Positions 31,451-40,497 of a stretch of 49,374 bases of DNA are shown in pieces. The DNA comes from an uncultured Eubacteriales bacterium (lineage in GTDB: Bacteria; Bacillota; Clostridia; Oscillospirales; Oscillospiraceae): the NCBI GenBank assembly GCA_900317375.1, contig ONGJ01000014.1, positions 1 to 49,374 of the forward strand, read 5' to 3'. Below the pieces are notes generated by a model. It made no database searches, had not been told where the DNA came from, and saw only the letters and a program-made list of their open reading frames with translations. Position numbers and translations under genes: made by a program. The stretch's first letter is position 1. Each line of letters begins with the position of its first letter.

Positions 31451-31550
31451 ATCGCATACGCAGTCAAAGGCGCAGAGCGCCGATGCCTCTTATGAACGAT
31501 TTTGCCGGCATCACGGTACCAAGGCTTAAAAATCTTCTTTTCGTGGAGGA

Positions 31551-31578
31551 TTATACATCCGGCGGCCATGTTTTGCAA
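31551..31578 (-). promoter_or_regulatory. Promoter of pyrR-uraA
   Basis: Minus strand TTGCAA (31573-31578), 16-base spacer, perfect TATAAT (31551-31556). Confidence 0.7.
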
Positions 31579-31665
31579 GAGCGTTTTCCCGCACTCAACC
31601 CAATTTGTGGCTTTCTATAAAGCCTCAAACCCGATATCTTGTTATTTGGTACAAACTGAACAGCG

Positions 31666-31696
31666 GAAAAAGAGGCTGCGGAAATCCGCAGCCTCT
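31666..31696 (-). terminator. Terminator of nifJ
   Basis: AGAGGCTGCGGA (31671-31682) and TCCGCAGCCTCT (31685-31696); on the minus strand TTTTTCC follows. It starts 26 bases after the nifJ stop. Confidence 0.9.
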
Positions 31697-31721
31697 GAAG
31701 GGTTTATGCTGTTTTGGGAGA

Positions 31722-34700
31722 TTATTCGTACATCTCCTTGAGCTTCATCAGGTGGGCGAAGCGCTCCTTGGCATTCTCTTCGTTGGCCTCGAAGAGTCTG
31801 TCGGCACGATCCGGGAACTCGCGGGTCAGGCGGCTGTAGCGTGCCTCGTTCATCAGGAACTCGCGGTAACCGCCGGCCGGCTCCTTGCTGTCGAGGGAGA
31901 AGGGCTTCTCGGCATCCGGGTTGAAGCGGAAGAGGTTCCAGTAACCGCACTTGACGGCCTTGTCCATTTCCTTCTGGCAGTTCTCCATGCCGCCCTTGAT
32001 GCTGTGCATCTCGCAGGGGGCATAGCCGATGATCAGGGACGGGCCCTTGTGCGCCTCGGCCTCGGCAATGGCCTTGAGGGTCTGGACCTTGTTGGCGCCC
32101 ATGGCGACCTGCGCAACATAGACATAGCCATAGGTCATGGCCATCTCGGCGAGGGCCTTGCTCTTGAGCTCCTTACCGGCAGCTGCGAACTGGGCAACCT
32201 GGCCGATGTTGGAGGCCTTGGAGGCCTGTCCGCCGGTGTTGGAGTAAACCTCGGTGTTGAAGACGAAGATGTTGACGTCTTCACCGGAGGCCAGGACGTG
32301 GTCGACACCGCCGTAGCCGATATCGAAGGCCCAGCCGTCGCCGCCGAAGATCCAGACGGACTTCTTGTTCAGATAATCCTTGCCGGCAAGAATCTGTTTG
32401 CCGAGCTGGCAGGCCGGGCAGGTGCAGGTGTCTTCACCGGCAGCCTTGGCGGCCTCGGCCGCGGCGGTCATCTCGGCAACTTTGTCACCGAGGTGCGCCT
32501 TGGCAGCGTCGGACTTGAAGAAGGCGAGAGTGTCGTCGATGGTGTTGACGTTCTCTTCCAGGGCCTTGATGAATCTCTTCGTGGGCTCCTGGTTCTTGTT
32601 GCCGTCGTCATAGGTGTCAAGCCACTCTTCCGCGGCAGCCTTCAGTTCCTTGCAGACCGTCGGGGCTTCGATGAGCGCCTCAACCTTGGCCTTGAGATCG
32701 TCGCGGATCTTCTTCTGACCGAGGTAGACACCGAGGCCGTGCTCGGCGTTGTCTTCAAAGAGGGAGTTGGCCCAGGCGGGACCCTTGCCTTCCTTGTTGA
32801 CGGTGTAGGGCGAGGTGGCAGCCGGGCCGCCCCAGATGGACGAGCAGCCGGTGGCGTTGGAGATGATCATATGATCGCCGAAGAGCTGGGTCACGAGACG
32901 GGCATAGCTGGTCTCGGCGCAGCCTGCGCAGGAGCCGGAGAACTCGAGATACGGCTGGGCAAACTGGCTGTACTTCACATTGTCGGCAACAAACATCTCG
33001 GGCTTGTCGGAGACCTCGGCGACCATGTAGTCGAAGACCTCCTGCTGGTCGATCTGGCTCTCCATGGGAACCATGGCGATCGCGCCGACGGCGCACTGGG
33101 TCACGCAGACGCCGCAGCCCATGCAGTCAAGCGGAGAGACGGCCATGGTGAACTTGTATTCGCCCTTGCCCTTGCCGGCCTTGATCTCGGCAAGCTTGGT
33201 CTGGGCGGGAGCCGCCTTGGCCTCGGCCGCGGTGAGAGCGAAGGGACGGATGGTGGCATGCGGGCAGACGAAGGCGCACTGGTTGCACTGTACGCACTTT
33301 TCGGCATCCCACGCAGGGACGGTGACGGCGATGCCGCGCTTCTCATAAGCGGAGGCACCAAGCTCGAAGGTACCGTCGGCGTGATCGACGAAAGCGGAAA
33401 CCGGCAGGCTGTCGCCGTCCATCTTGTCGACCGGGTCCAGAATGGCGCTGACCATCTTGACGGTCTTCTCGCGGCCGGTCTTGGAAACGGTCTCGGCCTT
33501 GTCGACGGCATCGGCCCAGGAGGCGGGCACGTCAACCTTGACATAGGCGGTGGCACCGGCGTCGATGGCCGCATAGTTCATGTCGACAACATCCTGGCCC
33601 TTCTTCAGGTAGGAGTGCAGAGCGGCATCCTTCATGTACTGGATGGCCTCGGCCTCGGGCATGACCTTTGCCAGGGAGAAGAAGGCGGACTGGAGAATGG
33701 TGTTGGTGCGCTTGCCCATGCCGATCTTCTTGGCCAGGTCAATGGCGTTGATCATGTAGAGCTGGATGTTGTTCTTGGCGATGTAGCGCTTGGAGGCGGC
33801 ATCCAGATGATGCTCGAGCTCGGCAAAATCCCACTGGCAGTTGACGAGGAACACGCCGCCGGGCTTGACGTCACGGACAATCGGGAAGCCCTTGGTGATG
33901 TAGGAAGGAACATGGCAGGCAACGAAGTCGGCCTTGTTGATGTAGTACGGGCTCTTGATGGGCTTGTCGCCGAAGCGCAGGTGGCTGATGGTGACGCCGC
34001 CGGTCTTCTTCGAGTCGTACTGGAAGTAGGCCTGGACATACTTGTCGGTATGGTCGCCGATGATCTTGATGGAGTTCTTGTTGGCGCCGACGGTTCCGTC
34101 GCCGCCCAGACCCCAGAACTTGCACTCGATGGTGCCTTCGGTGGCCGTGTTGGGAGCAAAGCTCTCATCCAGCGAGAGGTTGGTCACATCGTCGACGATG
34201 CCGAGGGTAAACATGCGCTTCATGTCGTCCTTCTTCAGCTCGTTGAACACGGCGAAGACAGAGGCAGGAGGCGTATCCTTCGAGCCGAGGCCGTAGCGGC
34301 CGCCGATGACCTTCTTGTCGGTGATGCCGGCATTGGAAAGGGCCGTTACGACGTCGAGGTAGAGCGGCTCGCCCTGAGAGCCGGGCTCCTTGGTGCGGTC
34401 AAGAACGGCGATCTTCTTCGCGGTCTCGGGGATGGCGGCAAGCAGCTTGTCCGGACAGAACGGACGATACAGGCGGACCTTGACAAGACCGACCTTCTCA
34501 CCCTGTGCGGTGAGGTAGTCAATGACCTCTTCGGCGACATCGCAGATGGAGCCCATGGCGATGATCACGCGGTCGGCATCGGGAGCGCCGTAGTAGTTGA
34601 AGAGCTGGTAATCGGTGCCGAGCTTGGCATTGATCTTGCCCATGTACTCTTCAACGATGCCGGGGACGGCCTCATAATACTTGTTGGAGGCCTCGCGGTT

Positions 34701-35381
34701 CTGGAAGAAGATGTCACCATTCTCGTGAGAGCCGCGCATAATGGGGTGCTCGGAGTTCAGGGCGCGCTCACGGAAGGCCTTGACGGCATCCATGTCGACC
34801 ATGTCGGCCAGGTCCTCGTAGTCCCAGACCTCGATCTTCTGCAGCTCATGGCTGGTGCGGAAGCCGTCGAAGAAGTTCAGGAAGGGAACTCTGCCCTTGA
34901 TGGCGGCCAGGTGGGCAACCGGGGCCAGGTCCATGACCTCCTGTACGCTGCCTTCGGCCAGCATCGCAAAGCCGGTCTGGCGGCAGGCCATGACGTCAGA
35001 GTGGTCACCGAAGATGTTCAGGGTGTGGCTGGCAAGGGTACGGGCGCTGACGTGGAAGACACCGGGAAGCAGCTCGCCGGCGATCTTGTACATATTCGGG
35101 ATCATCAGCAGCAGGCCCTGGGAGGCCGTATAGGTGGTGGTCAGGGCACCGGCGTTCAGCGAGCCGTGCACGGCACCGGCCGCACCGGACTCCGCCTGCA
35201 TCTCCTGCACCTTGACGGTGCTTCCGAAAATGTTCTTCCGGCCGGCAGCGGACCACTGGTCCACATAGTCGGCCATCGGGCTGGACGGGGTGATAGGGTA
35301 GATTGCCGCAACTTCAGTAAATGCGTAGGATACATGGGCGGCAGCATTGTTGCCGTCCATCGTTTTGAAGTGTCTCTGCAT
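31722..35381 (-). CDS. nifJ: Pyruvate:ferredoxin (flavodoxin) oxidoreductase
   Basis: A single-chain 1219-residue enzyme that oxidatively decarboxylates pyruvate to acetyl-CoA and reduces ferredoxin, central to clostridial fermentation. Domain order is standard: N-terminal pyrimidine-binding domain (YAFTEVAAIYPITPSSPMAD), CoA/transketolase-like domain, gamma domain, then two [4Fe-4S] clusters (CVQCNQCAFVCPHA and CMGCGVCVTQCAVGA, about 695-760), and the thiamine-diphosphate domain with SGSCAGCAETSYARLVTQLF and GDGWAFDIGYGGVDHV, where GDGWAFDIG is the cofactor motif. A further cysteine, in CTCPACQLGK, also occurs. It is monocistronic with its own promoter (35453-35481) and terminator. The start at 35381 has GGAG at about 13 bases. 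Confidence 0.97.
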   Translation of the reverse strand: MQRHFKTMDGNNAAAHVSYAFTEVAAIYPITPSSPMADYVDQWSAAGRKNIFGSTVKVQEMQAESGAAGAVHGSLNAGALTTTYTASQGLLLMIPNMYKIAGELLPGVFHVSARTLASHTLNIFGDHSDVMACRQTGFAMLAEGSVQEVMDLAPVAHLAAIKGRVPFLNFFDGFRTSHELQKIEVWDYEDLADMVDMDAVKAFRERALNSEHPIMRGSHENGDIFFQNREASNKYYEAVPGIVEEYMGKINAKLGTDYQLFNYYGAPDADRVIIAMGSICDVAEEVIDYLTAQGEKVGLVKVRLYRPFCPDKLLAAIPETAKKIAVLDRTKEPGSQGEPLYLDVVTALSNAGITDKKVIGGRYGLGSKDTPPASVFAVFNELKKDDMKRMFTLGIVDDVTNLSLDESFAPNTATEGTIECKFWGLGGDGTVGANKNSIKIIGDHTDKYVQAYFQYDSKKTGGVTISHLRFGDKPIKSPYYINKADFVACHVPSYITKGFPIVRDVKPGGVFLVNCQWDFAELEHHLDAASKRYIAKNNIQLYMINAIDLAKKIGMGKRTNTILQSAFFSLAKVMPEAEAIQYMKDAALHSYLKKGQDVVDMNYAAIDAGATAYVKVDVPASWADAVDKAETVSKTGREKTVKMVSAILDPVDKMDGDSLPVSAFVDHADGTFELGASAYEKRGIAVTVPAWDAEKCVQCNQCAFVCPHATIRPFALTAAEAKAAPAQTKLAEIKAGKGKGEYKFTMAVSPLDCMGCGVCVTQCAVGAIAMVPMESQIDQQEVFDYMVAEVSDKPEMFVADNVKYSQFAQPYLEFSGSCAGCAETSYARLVTQLFGDHMIISNATGCSSIWGGPAATSPYTVNKEGKGPAWANSLFEDNAEHGLGVYLGQKKIRDDLKAKVEALIEAPTVCKELKAAAEEWLDTYDDGNKNQEPTKRFIKALEENVNTIDDTLAFFKSDAAKAHLGDKVAEMTAAAEAAKAAGEDTCTCPACQLGKQILAGKDYLNKKSVWIFGGDGWAFDIGYGGVDHVLASGEDVNIFVFNTEVYSNTGGQASKASNIGQVAQFAAAGKELKSKALAEMAMTYGYVYVAQVAMGANKVQTLKAIAEAEAHKGPSLIIGYAPCEMHSIKGGMENCQKEMDKAVKCGYWNLFRFNPDAEKPFSLDSKEPAGGYREFLMNEARYSRLTREFPDRADRLFEANEENAKERFAHLMKLKEMYE

Positions 35382-35452
35382 GTCTGTTGCTCAACTCCAA
35401 TTCTAATAGATTTCTTTTCGGGCCGGGGAAAGCCCGCTGTAAGACAACTTAC

Positions 35453-35481
35453 AGTTTACCATTCTTTTTGCAAAATGTAAA
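35453..35481 (-). promoter_or_regulatory. Promoter of nifJ
   Basis: Minus strand TTTACA (35476-35481), 17-base spacer, TAAACT (35453-35458), in an AT-rich region about 70 bases before the start codon. Confidence 0.65.
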
Positions 35482-35548
35482 CAGTTTGAAAGCACAAAAA
35501 TTCTTTTTCTTTGTTGATTCTGTGCCCGAAGAAGCCAAAAAGAAGTCC

Positions 35549-35577
35549 TTGTGCTTTTTCGGCCGGCGTATTATAAT
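35549..35577 (+). promoter_or_regulatory. Promoter of the Asp23/DAK2 operon
   Basis: TTGTGC (35549-35554), 17-base spacer, perfect TATAAT (35572-35577). Confidence 0.65.
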
Positions 35578-35634
35578 AGATTGCTTGTAAATCTGTCTGA
35601 TTAGCAGGCAATCCGGCGGAAAGGAGAATCGATT

Positions 35635-35988
35635 ATGATCAACATCACCAACGAAAGCGGGACGATTCGCATCACCGATGATGTCTTCACCAATCTCGCA
35701 GGCGATGCCGCCACCAGCTGTTTCGGTGTTAAGGGCATGGCAGGCCGCAGCAAGGACGGCGGTCCTCTCCAGCTTCTGCGCAGAGAGTCGATGTCCAAGG
35801 GCGTGGTCGTTCATTATAACGATGAAGACGACAGCATTTCCCTGGAGCTGCATATCGGCGTAGACCAGGGCGTCAACATGGCGGCTGTCGCCCGCAGCAT
35901 CATGAAGGAAGTCAGCTACAAGCTGACAAAAAACACAGGCGTCCCCGTGAAGGCCGTGGATGTGTATATCGATACCATTATAGGATAA
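35635..35988 (+). CDS. Asp23/Gls24 family envelope stress protein (YloU-like)
   Basis: A 117-residue Asp23-family protein. The block GTIRITDDVFTNLAGDAATS is the usual start (IxxEVIxxIAGxAA), followed by FGVKGMAG, and the C-terminal SISLELHIGVDQGVNMAAVA and VPVKAVDVYIDTII are characteristic. In Bacillus, YloU is encoded next to the DAK2-domain protein YloV, and the same pair is seen here with 31 bases between stop and start. Members are linked to envelope stress and membrane-associated polymers. The start is set by AAAGGAG eight bases upstream. It is the first gene of the transcript. Confidence 0.92.
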   Translation: MINITNESGTIRITDDVFTNLAGDAATSCFGVKGMAGRSKDGGPLQLLRRESMSKGVVVHYNDEDDSISLELHIGVDQGVNMAAVARSIMKEVSYKLTKNTGVPVKAVDVYIDTIIG

Positions 35989-36019
35989 GCGTTCCCCGCC
36001 TGTCCTCGGAGGTGTTCTT

Positions 36020-37786
36020 TTGAAAGATTATATTGATGCCGCAGCCTTCAAGGAGATGATCCTTTGTGCGGATGCGGCACTTCACAGCAATATTCAGGCC
36101 ATCAACGACCTGAACGTTTTCCCGGTACCGGACGGCGACACCGGCACCAACATGGGTCTGACCATCAGCAACGCCGCAGTTGAACTGCGCAAGCAGGGCT
36201 TCGGCAGCGTTTCCGCCGCTGCCGACTGCGTGTCCAACGCGATGCTGCGCGGGGCCCGCGGAAACTCGGGTGTCATTCTCTCGCTGCTGTTCCGGGGTAT
36301 TTCAAAGCGTCTGAAAGGCCTTCATACCGTCGGTGCCATCGAGTTTACCGGTGCCATGGCCGACGGGGTGGCAGCCGCCTACAAGGCGGTTATGAAGCCC
36401 GCCGAAGGCACCATCCTTACCGTTTCACGCCTGGCCTCGCAGGCGGCCGCCAAGGCGGCAGAGGACGGCGCCTCGCTGGAGGATTCCCTGCAGGAGGGCA
36501 TCCGCGCAGGCGAAGAAGCCCTTGCCGATACCGTCAACCAGAACCCCGTACTGAAAAAGGCAGGGGTCATCGATGCCGGCGGCAAAGGATATATGATCAT
36601 ACTCAGCGCAATGCTTGCCTCGCTGCTGGGAGAGATGACTTCTGCCGAAATGGGGAAAGCCGTTATCCCCGAGCCGGCCGCGGCAAAAAAAGACGTCAAA
36701 TGGAGAGAATACTTTACCTTTACCTTTGATACTGTCTATGTGGTTCGGAAGGCTGCCCCGGATGTCGACCTGGAGCCGCTGCGTAAATACCTGGGCAGCA
36801 TCGGCGACTCGCTGGTGATCAGCGATGACGATGAGATCTTCAAGGTCCACGTCCATACCGACATGCCGGGCAACGCCCTGAATGAAAGCCAGAAATACGG
36901 CACACTTGAGCTCGCTAAGATTGAAAACATGCGGACCCAGGCCGAGCAGGAAGAGGCCGGCAAAGAAGTCCAGAACACGGAAGTCCTTGAACAGATCGAG
37001 CGTGAGCTGGAAGGGATGAAAAGCGGCGAAAAGCCCGAAGACAAAGCAGCCCCTGCGGAAAAGGCAGCACCGACCCCGGAAGAGGAAAGCGATGACTATG
37101 TTGCGGAGCCGGAAAAGGAATACGGCGTTGTGGCCGTCTGTGCCGGCGAGGGCGTAGCCGGTCTGTTCCGCGAGCTGGGGGCGGACCAGATCGTCACGGG
37201 CGGTCAGACCATGAACCCCTCGACCGCGGACATCCTGCGTGCAGTTCAGCATACCCCGGCCAGAACGGTCTTTGTCTTCCCGAACAACAAGAACATCATC
37301 ATGGCGGCGGAGCAGTGTTCGGGTCTCACCGAGAAAAAGATCATCGTCATGCCCACGCGTACGATCCCGCAGGGGATTTCCGCACTGCTGAACTTCACCC
37401 CCGGAGAGGATGAGGATGATGTCCCGGTGGAGAGCCTGATCGGAGCCATGGGCGAGGCGATGGGCAACGTCCACACGGCCATGGTCACCTATGCAGCACG
37501 GGATTCCGACTTTGACGGACATGCCATTCACGCCGGCGAGTATCTTGCCCTGCTGGACGGCAGCCTGATCGGCAGCTTCACCAACACCAAAACGCTGTTC
37601 AAGGAGCTGAGCTGGGCCATCGACGATTTCCATCCGGACAACATCACGATCTATTACGGAGAGGATGTAACCGAGAGTGAAGCCAATGCCGCGGCGGAAA
37701 CCATCATCGGCAACTTCCCGGATGCCGACGTCGTCGTGGTGAACGGCGGTCAGCCGGTCTACTATTATATGATATCTGCGGAATAA
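36020..37786 (+). CDS. fakA: DAK2-domain protein, fatty acid kinase FakA/YloV-like
   Basis: A 588-residue protein with the two-part FakA architecture. The N-terminal DhaL/DAK2 kinase domain has LNVFPVPDGDTGTNM, where Asp38 and Asp40 bind Mg-ATP, and LRGARGNSGVILSLLFRG. A second domain after about residue 360 (VVAVCAGEGVAGLFRELGAD, then MNPSTADILRAVQHTPARTV and PNNKNIIMAAEQC) matches the FakA C-terminal region. An acidic Glu/Lys/Pro-rich linker joins them (about 310-370). With a FakB (DegV) partner, such proteins phosphorylate fatty acids taken up from outside; no FakB gene is in the window. Translation starts at a TTG (36020) with GGAGG at eight bases. It follows the Asp23-family gene. Confidence 0.88.
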   Translation: MKDYIDAAAFKEMILCADAALHSNIQAINDLNVFPVPDGDTGTNMGLTISNAAVELRKQGFGSVSAAADCVSNAMLRGARGNSGVILSLLFRGISKRLKGLHTVGAIEFTGAMADGVAAAYKAVMKPAEGTILTVSRLASQAAAKAAEDGASLEDSLQEGIRAGEEALADTVNQNPVLKKAGVIDAGGKGYMIILSAMLASLLGEMTSAEMGKAVIPEPAAAKKDVKWREYFTFTFDTVYVVRKAAPDVDLEPLRKYLGSIGDSLVISDDDEIFKVHVHTDMPGNALNESQKYGTLELAKIENMRTQAEQEEAGKEVQNTEVLEQIERELEGMKSGEKPEDKAAPAEKAAPTPEEESDDYVAEPEKEYGVVAVCAGEGVAGLFRELGADQIVTGGQTMNPSTADILRAVQHTPARTVFVFPNNKNIIMAAEQCSGLTEKKIIVMPTRTIPQGISALLNFTPGEDEDDVPVESLIGAMGEAMGNVHTAMVTYAARDSDFDGHAIHAGEYLALLDGSLIGSFTNTKTLFKELSWAIDDFHPDNITIYYGEDVTESEANAAAETIIGNFPDADVVVVNGGQPVYYYMISAE

Positions 37787-37788
37787 AA

Positions 37789-37811
37789 AATTCCCCGCCT
37801 GGCGGCGGGGA
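37789..37811 (+). terminator. Hairpin after fakA, identical core to that at 38952-38974
   Basis: CCCCGCC-TGG-CGGCGGGG with flanks forms a strong stem directly after the stop codon. ATATCTGTAA follows rather than a T tract, so termination is uncertain. The 23 bases are identical to 38952-38974. Confidence 0.55.
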
Positions 37812-37837
37812 TATCTGTAAAGCAAGCAGAAGATGTC

Positions 37838-37867
37838 AAACCTCCCTGTCTGACGGCGGGGAGGTTT
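37838..37867 (+). promoter_or_regulatory. Hairpin just before the cation antiporter gene
   Basis: AAACCTCCC (37838-37846) pairs with GGGAGGTTT (37859-37867). It would hide a GGGGAGG purine tract near the possible TTG start at 37866. A role in translation control or 3' processing of fakA mRNA is inferred. Confidence 0.4.
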
Positions 37868-37895
37868 GCAGACAGAAAGGAAAAACAAAACCTAT

Positions 37896-38789
37896 ATGCT
37901 GATCCCTGTACTTTTGTTTCTTGTCGGATTCGGACTGCTGATCAAGGGAGGCGACTGGTTTGTCGACGGCTCGGTCGGTATTGCGCGCCGGTTTCACCTG
38001 CCGGAGCTCCTGATCGGCGCCACCATCGTCTCAATCGGCACGACGCTGCCCGAGGTCATGGTCTCGAGCCAGGCAGCTCTGGAGGGCAACGCCGGTATCA
38101 GCTACGGCAATGCCATCGGCTCGATCATCTGCAACACCAGTCTGATCGCGGCGATCACCGTCACAGCCAGGCCCGGAAAAGTGAATCCGAAGACTTTTTC
38201 TCTGCCGACTGCCTTTTTCTTCGCAGCTGCCCTTTCGTATGCGGTGATCGCCTGGACTTCCGGCCGCTTTCAGCGCTGGATGGGCATCTGCTATCTGGCG
38301 GTGTTCGTGATCTATATGACCGTATCCACCGTGCAGATGAGAAAGCGCCCGGAGCTCACGGAGCGCGCCGGAGAAGAAAATGCGGAAGAGGAAGGCGCCG
38401 GGGGAAAGGAGAAAACGCTCGCGCAGGAGCTTCTCTTCCTGGTGATCGGGGCCGCGGCCATCGCCGTCGGCGCCCGCTTTCTGGTAGACAACGGCAGCCT
38501 CATCGCCGCAGCGCTCGGCGTCCCCGATTCCGTCGTCGGCCTGACCATGATCGCGCTGGGTACCAGCCTCCCTGAGCTGATCACCGCGATCACCAGCCTT
38601 ATCAAGGGGCACAGTTCGCTGTCTCTGGGCAATATCATCGGGGCAAATCTGTTCAACATCATTCTGGTCAGCGGCATGGCCATAATTCTGTGCCTGCCCG
38701 CTCTGCGGAAGGGAGAGCTGAAGCGCTGGCAGGGAATCCTGCTGCTGTGCATCTACGCTGCCTTTACCGTTTACCAATTCGTATCGTAA
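37896..38789 (+). CDS. Calcium/sodium antiporter (YrbG/CaCA family)
   Basis: A 297-residue membrane protein with ten helices in two inverted repeats. Both alpha repeats are visible: VSIGTTLPEVMVSSQAALEG with GNAIGSIICNTSLI, and MIALGTSLPELITAITSLIK with GNIIGANLFNIIL. The central loop is acidic (ENAEEEGAGGKEK). Members exchange calcium or other cations for sodium. The ATG at 37896 gives the typical N-terminus directly at the first helix; AAGGA lies about 15 bases upstream. A TTG at 37866 would add ten residues and sits against a GGGGAGG tract. The gene is flanked by two copies of an identical hairpin and is followed by repeat copy 2. Confidence 0.9.
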   Translation: MLIPVLLFLVGFGLLIKGGDWFVDGSVGIARRFHLPELLIGATIVSIGTTLPEVMVSSQAALEGNAGISYGNAIGSIICNTSLIAAITVTARPGKVNPKTFSLPTAFFFAAALSYAVIAWTSGRFQRWMGICYLAVFVIYMTVSTVQMRKRPELTERAGEENAEEEGAGGKEKTLAQELLFLVIGAAAIAVGARFLVDNGSLIAAALGVPDSVVGLTMIALGTSLPELITAITSLIKGHSSLSLGNIIGANLFNIILVSGMAIILCLPALRKGELKRWQGILLLCIYAAFTVYQFVS

Positions 38790-38801
38790 GGGCAACATGT
38801 C

Positions 38802-38935
38802 AGTCGGAATTGCAGGACCTGACCCAATTTTCAGTGCCCGACTTCAGGTTTCTGCTGCTGCGCGGAATTTGAGCTGAGCTCTCGCCTTCAGATTGCCGCG
38901 CCGCGCTTATTTGTTTGGGGGTAAACAAGGCTCTG
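38802..38935 (+). repeat. Interspersed structured repeat, copy 2 (module A)
   Basis: It starts AGTCGGAA-TTGC-AGGACCT (38802-38820), as copy 1 does, continues GTGCCCGACTTCAG and module A (TTTCTGCTGCTGCGCGGAA to CCGCGCCGCGC). GCGCGG pairs with CCGCGC as in the other copies. Module B is absent. The 3' end is degenerate (GTTTGGGGGTAAAC, then AAGGCTCTG), with no clean inverted repeat. It begins 12 bases after the antiporter stop codon. Confidence 0.7.
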
Positions 38936-38955
38936 CTCCCAGGGCATAAATAATT

Positions 38956-38982
38956 CCCCGCCTGGCGGCGGGGAGTTTTTTT
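38956..38982. terminator. Terminator between antiporter repeat and rpmE
   Basis: CCCCGCC (38956-38962) and GGCGGGG (38967-38973), then AGTTTTTTT on the plus strand; AATTATTTA on the minus strand. It closes the convergent rpmE operon as well. Confidence 0.8.
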
Positions 38983-38985
38983 GCC

Positions 38986-39183
38986 TTACTGGAGGCCGTA
39001 TTTCTTGTTGAACTTATCAACGCGGCCGCTGGTGTCGACCAGCTTCTGCTCGGTGTAGAAGGGGTGGCACTTCGAGCAGATTTCAACGGTGATGTTCTGC
39101 TTGGTCGAACCGGTCTCAATCACATTGCCGCAGGCGCAGCGGATGGTGGTCGGCTGGTAGTTCGGATGAATATCCTTTTTCAT
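38986..39183 (-). CDS. rpmE: 50S ribosomal protein L31 (type A, zinc ribbon)
   Basis: A 65-residue ribosomal protein. [20 protein letters not shown] and [20 protein letters not shown] are highly characteristic. The four zinc-binding cysteines (C16, C18, C37, C40) are all present, so this is the zinc-binding form rather than the zinc-free paralogue made under zinc limitation. It is the last gene of the ribosomal group, 77 bases after rplA, where rplJ normally stands, and it is closed by a terminator. Confidence 0.97.
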   Translation of the reverse strand: MKKDIHPNYQPTTIRCACGNVIETGSTKQNITVEICSKCHPFYTEQKLVDTSGRVDKFNKKYGLQ

Positions 39184-39260
39184 GATTGTATCTCCTCATT
39201 TCAGTGTGCCTTGAGTGTGCAGACGCATCGTTACAAGGCGTCAATGTGGTGTTGTCGGAA

Positions 39261-39953
39261 TTAAAGCTGCTTCTGGGCGTTGATCTTGACGCCGGGGCCC
39301 ATGGTGGAGGCCGTCACGCAGGAGCGGATGTACTGGCCTTTCGCGGCAGCGGGACGGGCCTTGATGATGGCACCGATCAGGGCAGCGTAGTTCTCGAACA
39401 GCTTGTCGGAGCCGAAGCTGACCTTGCCGATGGGGCAGTGAATGATGTTGGTCTTGTCCAGACGGTACTCGACCTTACCGGCTTTGGCTTCCTTAATGGC
39501 CTGGGCGATGTTCGGCGTGACCGTGCCGGCCTTCGGGGACGGCATGAGGCCTTTCGGTCCGAGCAGCTTACCGAGGCGGCCGACCGTGCCCATCATGTCG
39601 GGGCTGGCAATGACCGTATCGAAATCAAACCAGTTTTCCTTCTGAATCTTTTCAACGAGCTCCATGCCGCCGGCGAAATCGGCACCGGCTTCCTTGGCCT
39701 CGTCCACGCGCTCGGGCTTGCAGAAGACCAGAACGCGGACCGACTTGCCCGTTCCGTTCGGCAGAACGATGGCGCCGCGGACCTGCTGGTCAGCGTGACG
39801 GCCGTCGACACCGAGCTTGACATGCAGCTCGACGGTTTCGTCGAACTTTGCCTTGCTGGCGGAGATGACAAGATCAAATGCATCCTTCGGCTCATACAGA
39901 GCCTGTTTATCAATGAGCTTTGCGCTCTCTTTATAATTTTTACCTCTGAACAC
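39261..39953 (-). CDS. rplA: 50S ribosomal protein L1
   Basis: A 230-residue L1 protein, full length. [55 protein letters not shown] and [20 protein letters not shown] are family signatures. L1 forms the L1 stalk of the large subunit, near the E site, and often represses its own operon by binding the mRNA. It follows rplK on the same strand, about 100 bases apart, in the normal rplK-rplA order. Immediately downstream is rpmE instead of rplJ-rplL. Confidence 0.98.
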   Translation of the reverse strand: MFRGKNYKESAKLIDKQALYEPKDAFDLVISASKAKFDETVELHVKLGVDGRHADQQVRGAIVLPNGTGKSVRVLVFCKPERVDEAKEAGADFAGGMELVEKIQKENWFDFDTVIASPDMMGTVGRLGKLLGPKGLMPSPKAGTVTPNIAQAIKEAKAGKVEYRLDKTNIIHCPIGKVSFGSDKLFENYAALIGAIIKARPAAAKGQYIRSCVTASTMGPGVKINAQKQL

Positions 39954-40053
39954 TTTGTTTTCCTCCTAAATAGTGGTTACATGCGGATGATAGGATCCTC
40001 CCACGAAGAAACGGTCTCAGCCGTTCGATGAGGAGCGATAAACCGCCCGGGAA

Positions 40054-40479
40054 TCAGTCGCCGACGACAACACCCATGGAACGGCAGGTCCCGGCGATCA
40101 TGCTGATGGCGGATTCGATGTCGGTGCAGTTCAGGTCGGGCATCTTCTGCTCGGCGATCTTGCGGACATCTTCCTTGCTGATGGTGGCAACCTTATCCCG
40201 CTGGGGGACGCCGGAGCCGGACTCGATGCCGCAGGCCTTCTTGATCAGCAGGGCGGCGGGCGGAGTCTTGGTGATAAAGGTAAAGCTGCGGTCGGAATAA
40301 ACGGTGATGACGACCGGAATCATCATGCCCATGTCACCCTTGGTACGCTCGTTGAAGTCCTTGGTGAACTGGCCGATGTTCACGCCGTACTGACCGAGAG
40401 CCGGGCCGACAGGGGGTGCCGGAGTCGCTTTTCCGGCAGGAACCTGGAATCTGACGTATCCAACAACTTTCTGTGCCAT
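40054..40479 (-). CDS. rplK: 50S ribosomal protein L11
   Basis: A 141-residue L11 protein. [20 protein letters not shown] and [15 protein letters not shown] are the N-terminal domain, where the proline-rich loop contacts elongation factors; [20 protein letters not shown] and [20 protein letters not shown] are the RNA-binding C-terminal domain. It binds the GTPase-associated region of 23S rRNA. It lies directly after nusG in the canonical order, with GAGGTGC before the start codon. Confidence 0.98.
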   Translation of the reverse strand: MAQKVVGYVRFQVPAGKATPAPPVGPALGQYGVNIGQFTKDFNERTKGDMGMMIPVVITVYSDRSFTFITKTPPAALLIKKACGIESGSGVPQRDKVATISKEDVRKIAEQKMPDLNCTDIESAISMIAGTCRSMGVVVGD

Positions 40480-40497
40480 TGAGAAGCACCTCTTTCT

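Noticed and set aside
31408-31550. A confident PyrR-binding antiterminator loop
   Set aside because: The terminator is clear, but the candidate loop TCATAAGAGGC matches the known binding consensus only in part, so it is mentioned but not called as a feature.
31605-35480. A 1291-codon open frame opposite nifJ
   Set aside because: Antisense shadow of pyruvate:ferredoxin oxidoreductase, whose cluster and cofactor motifs are all on the minus strand.
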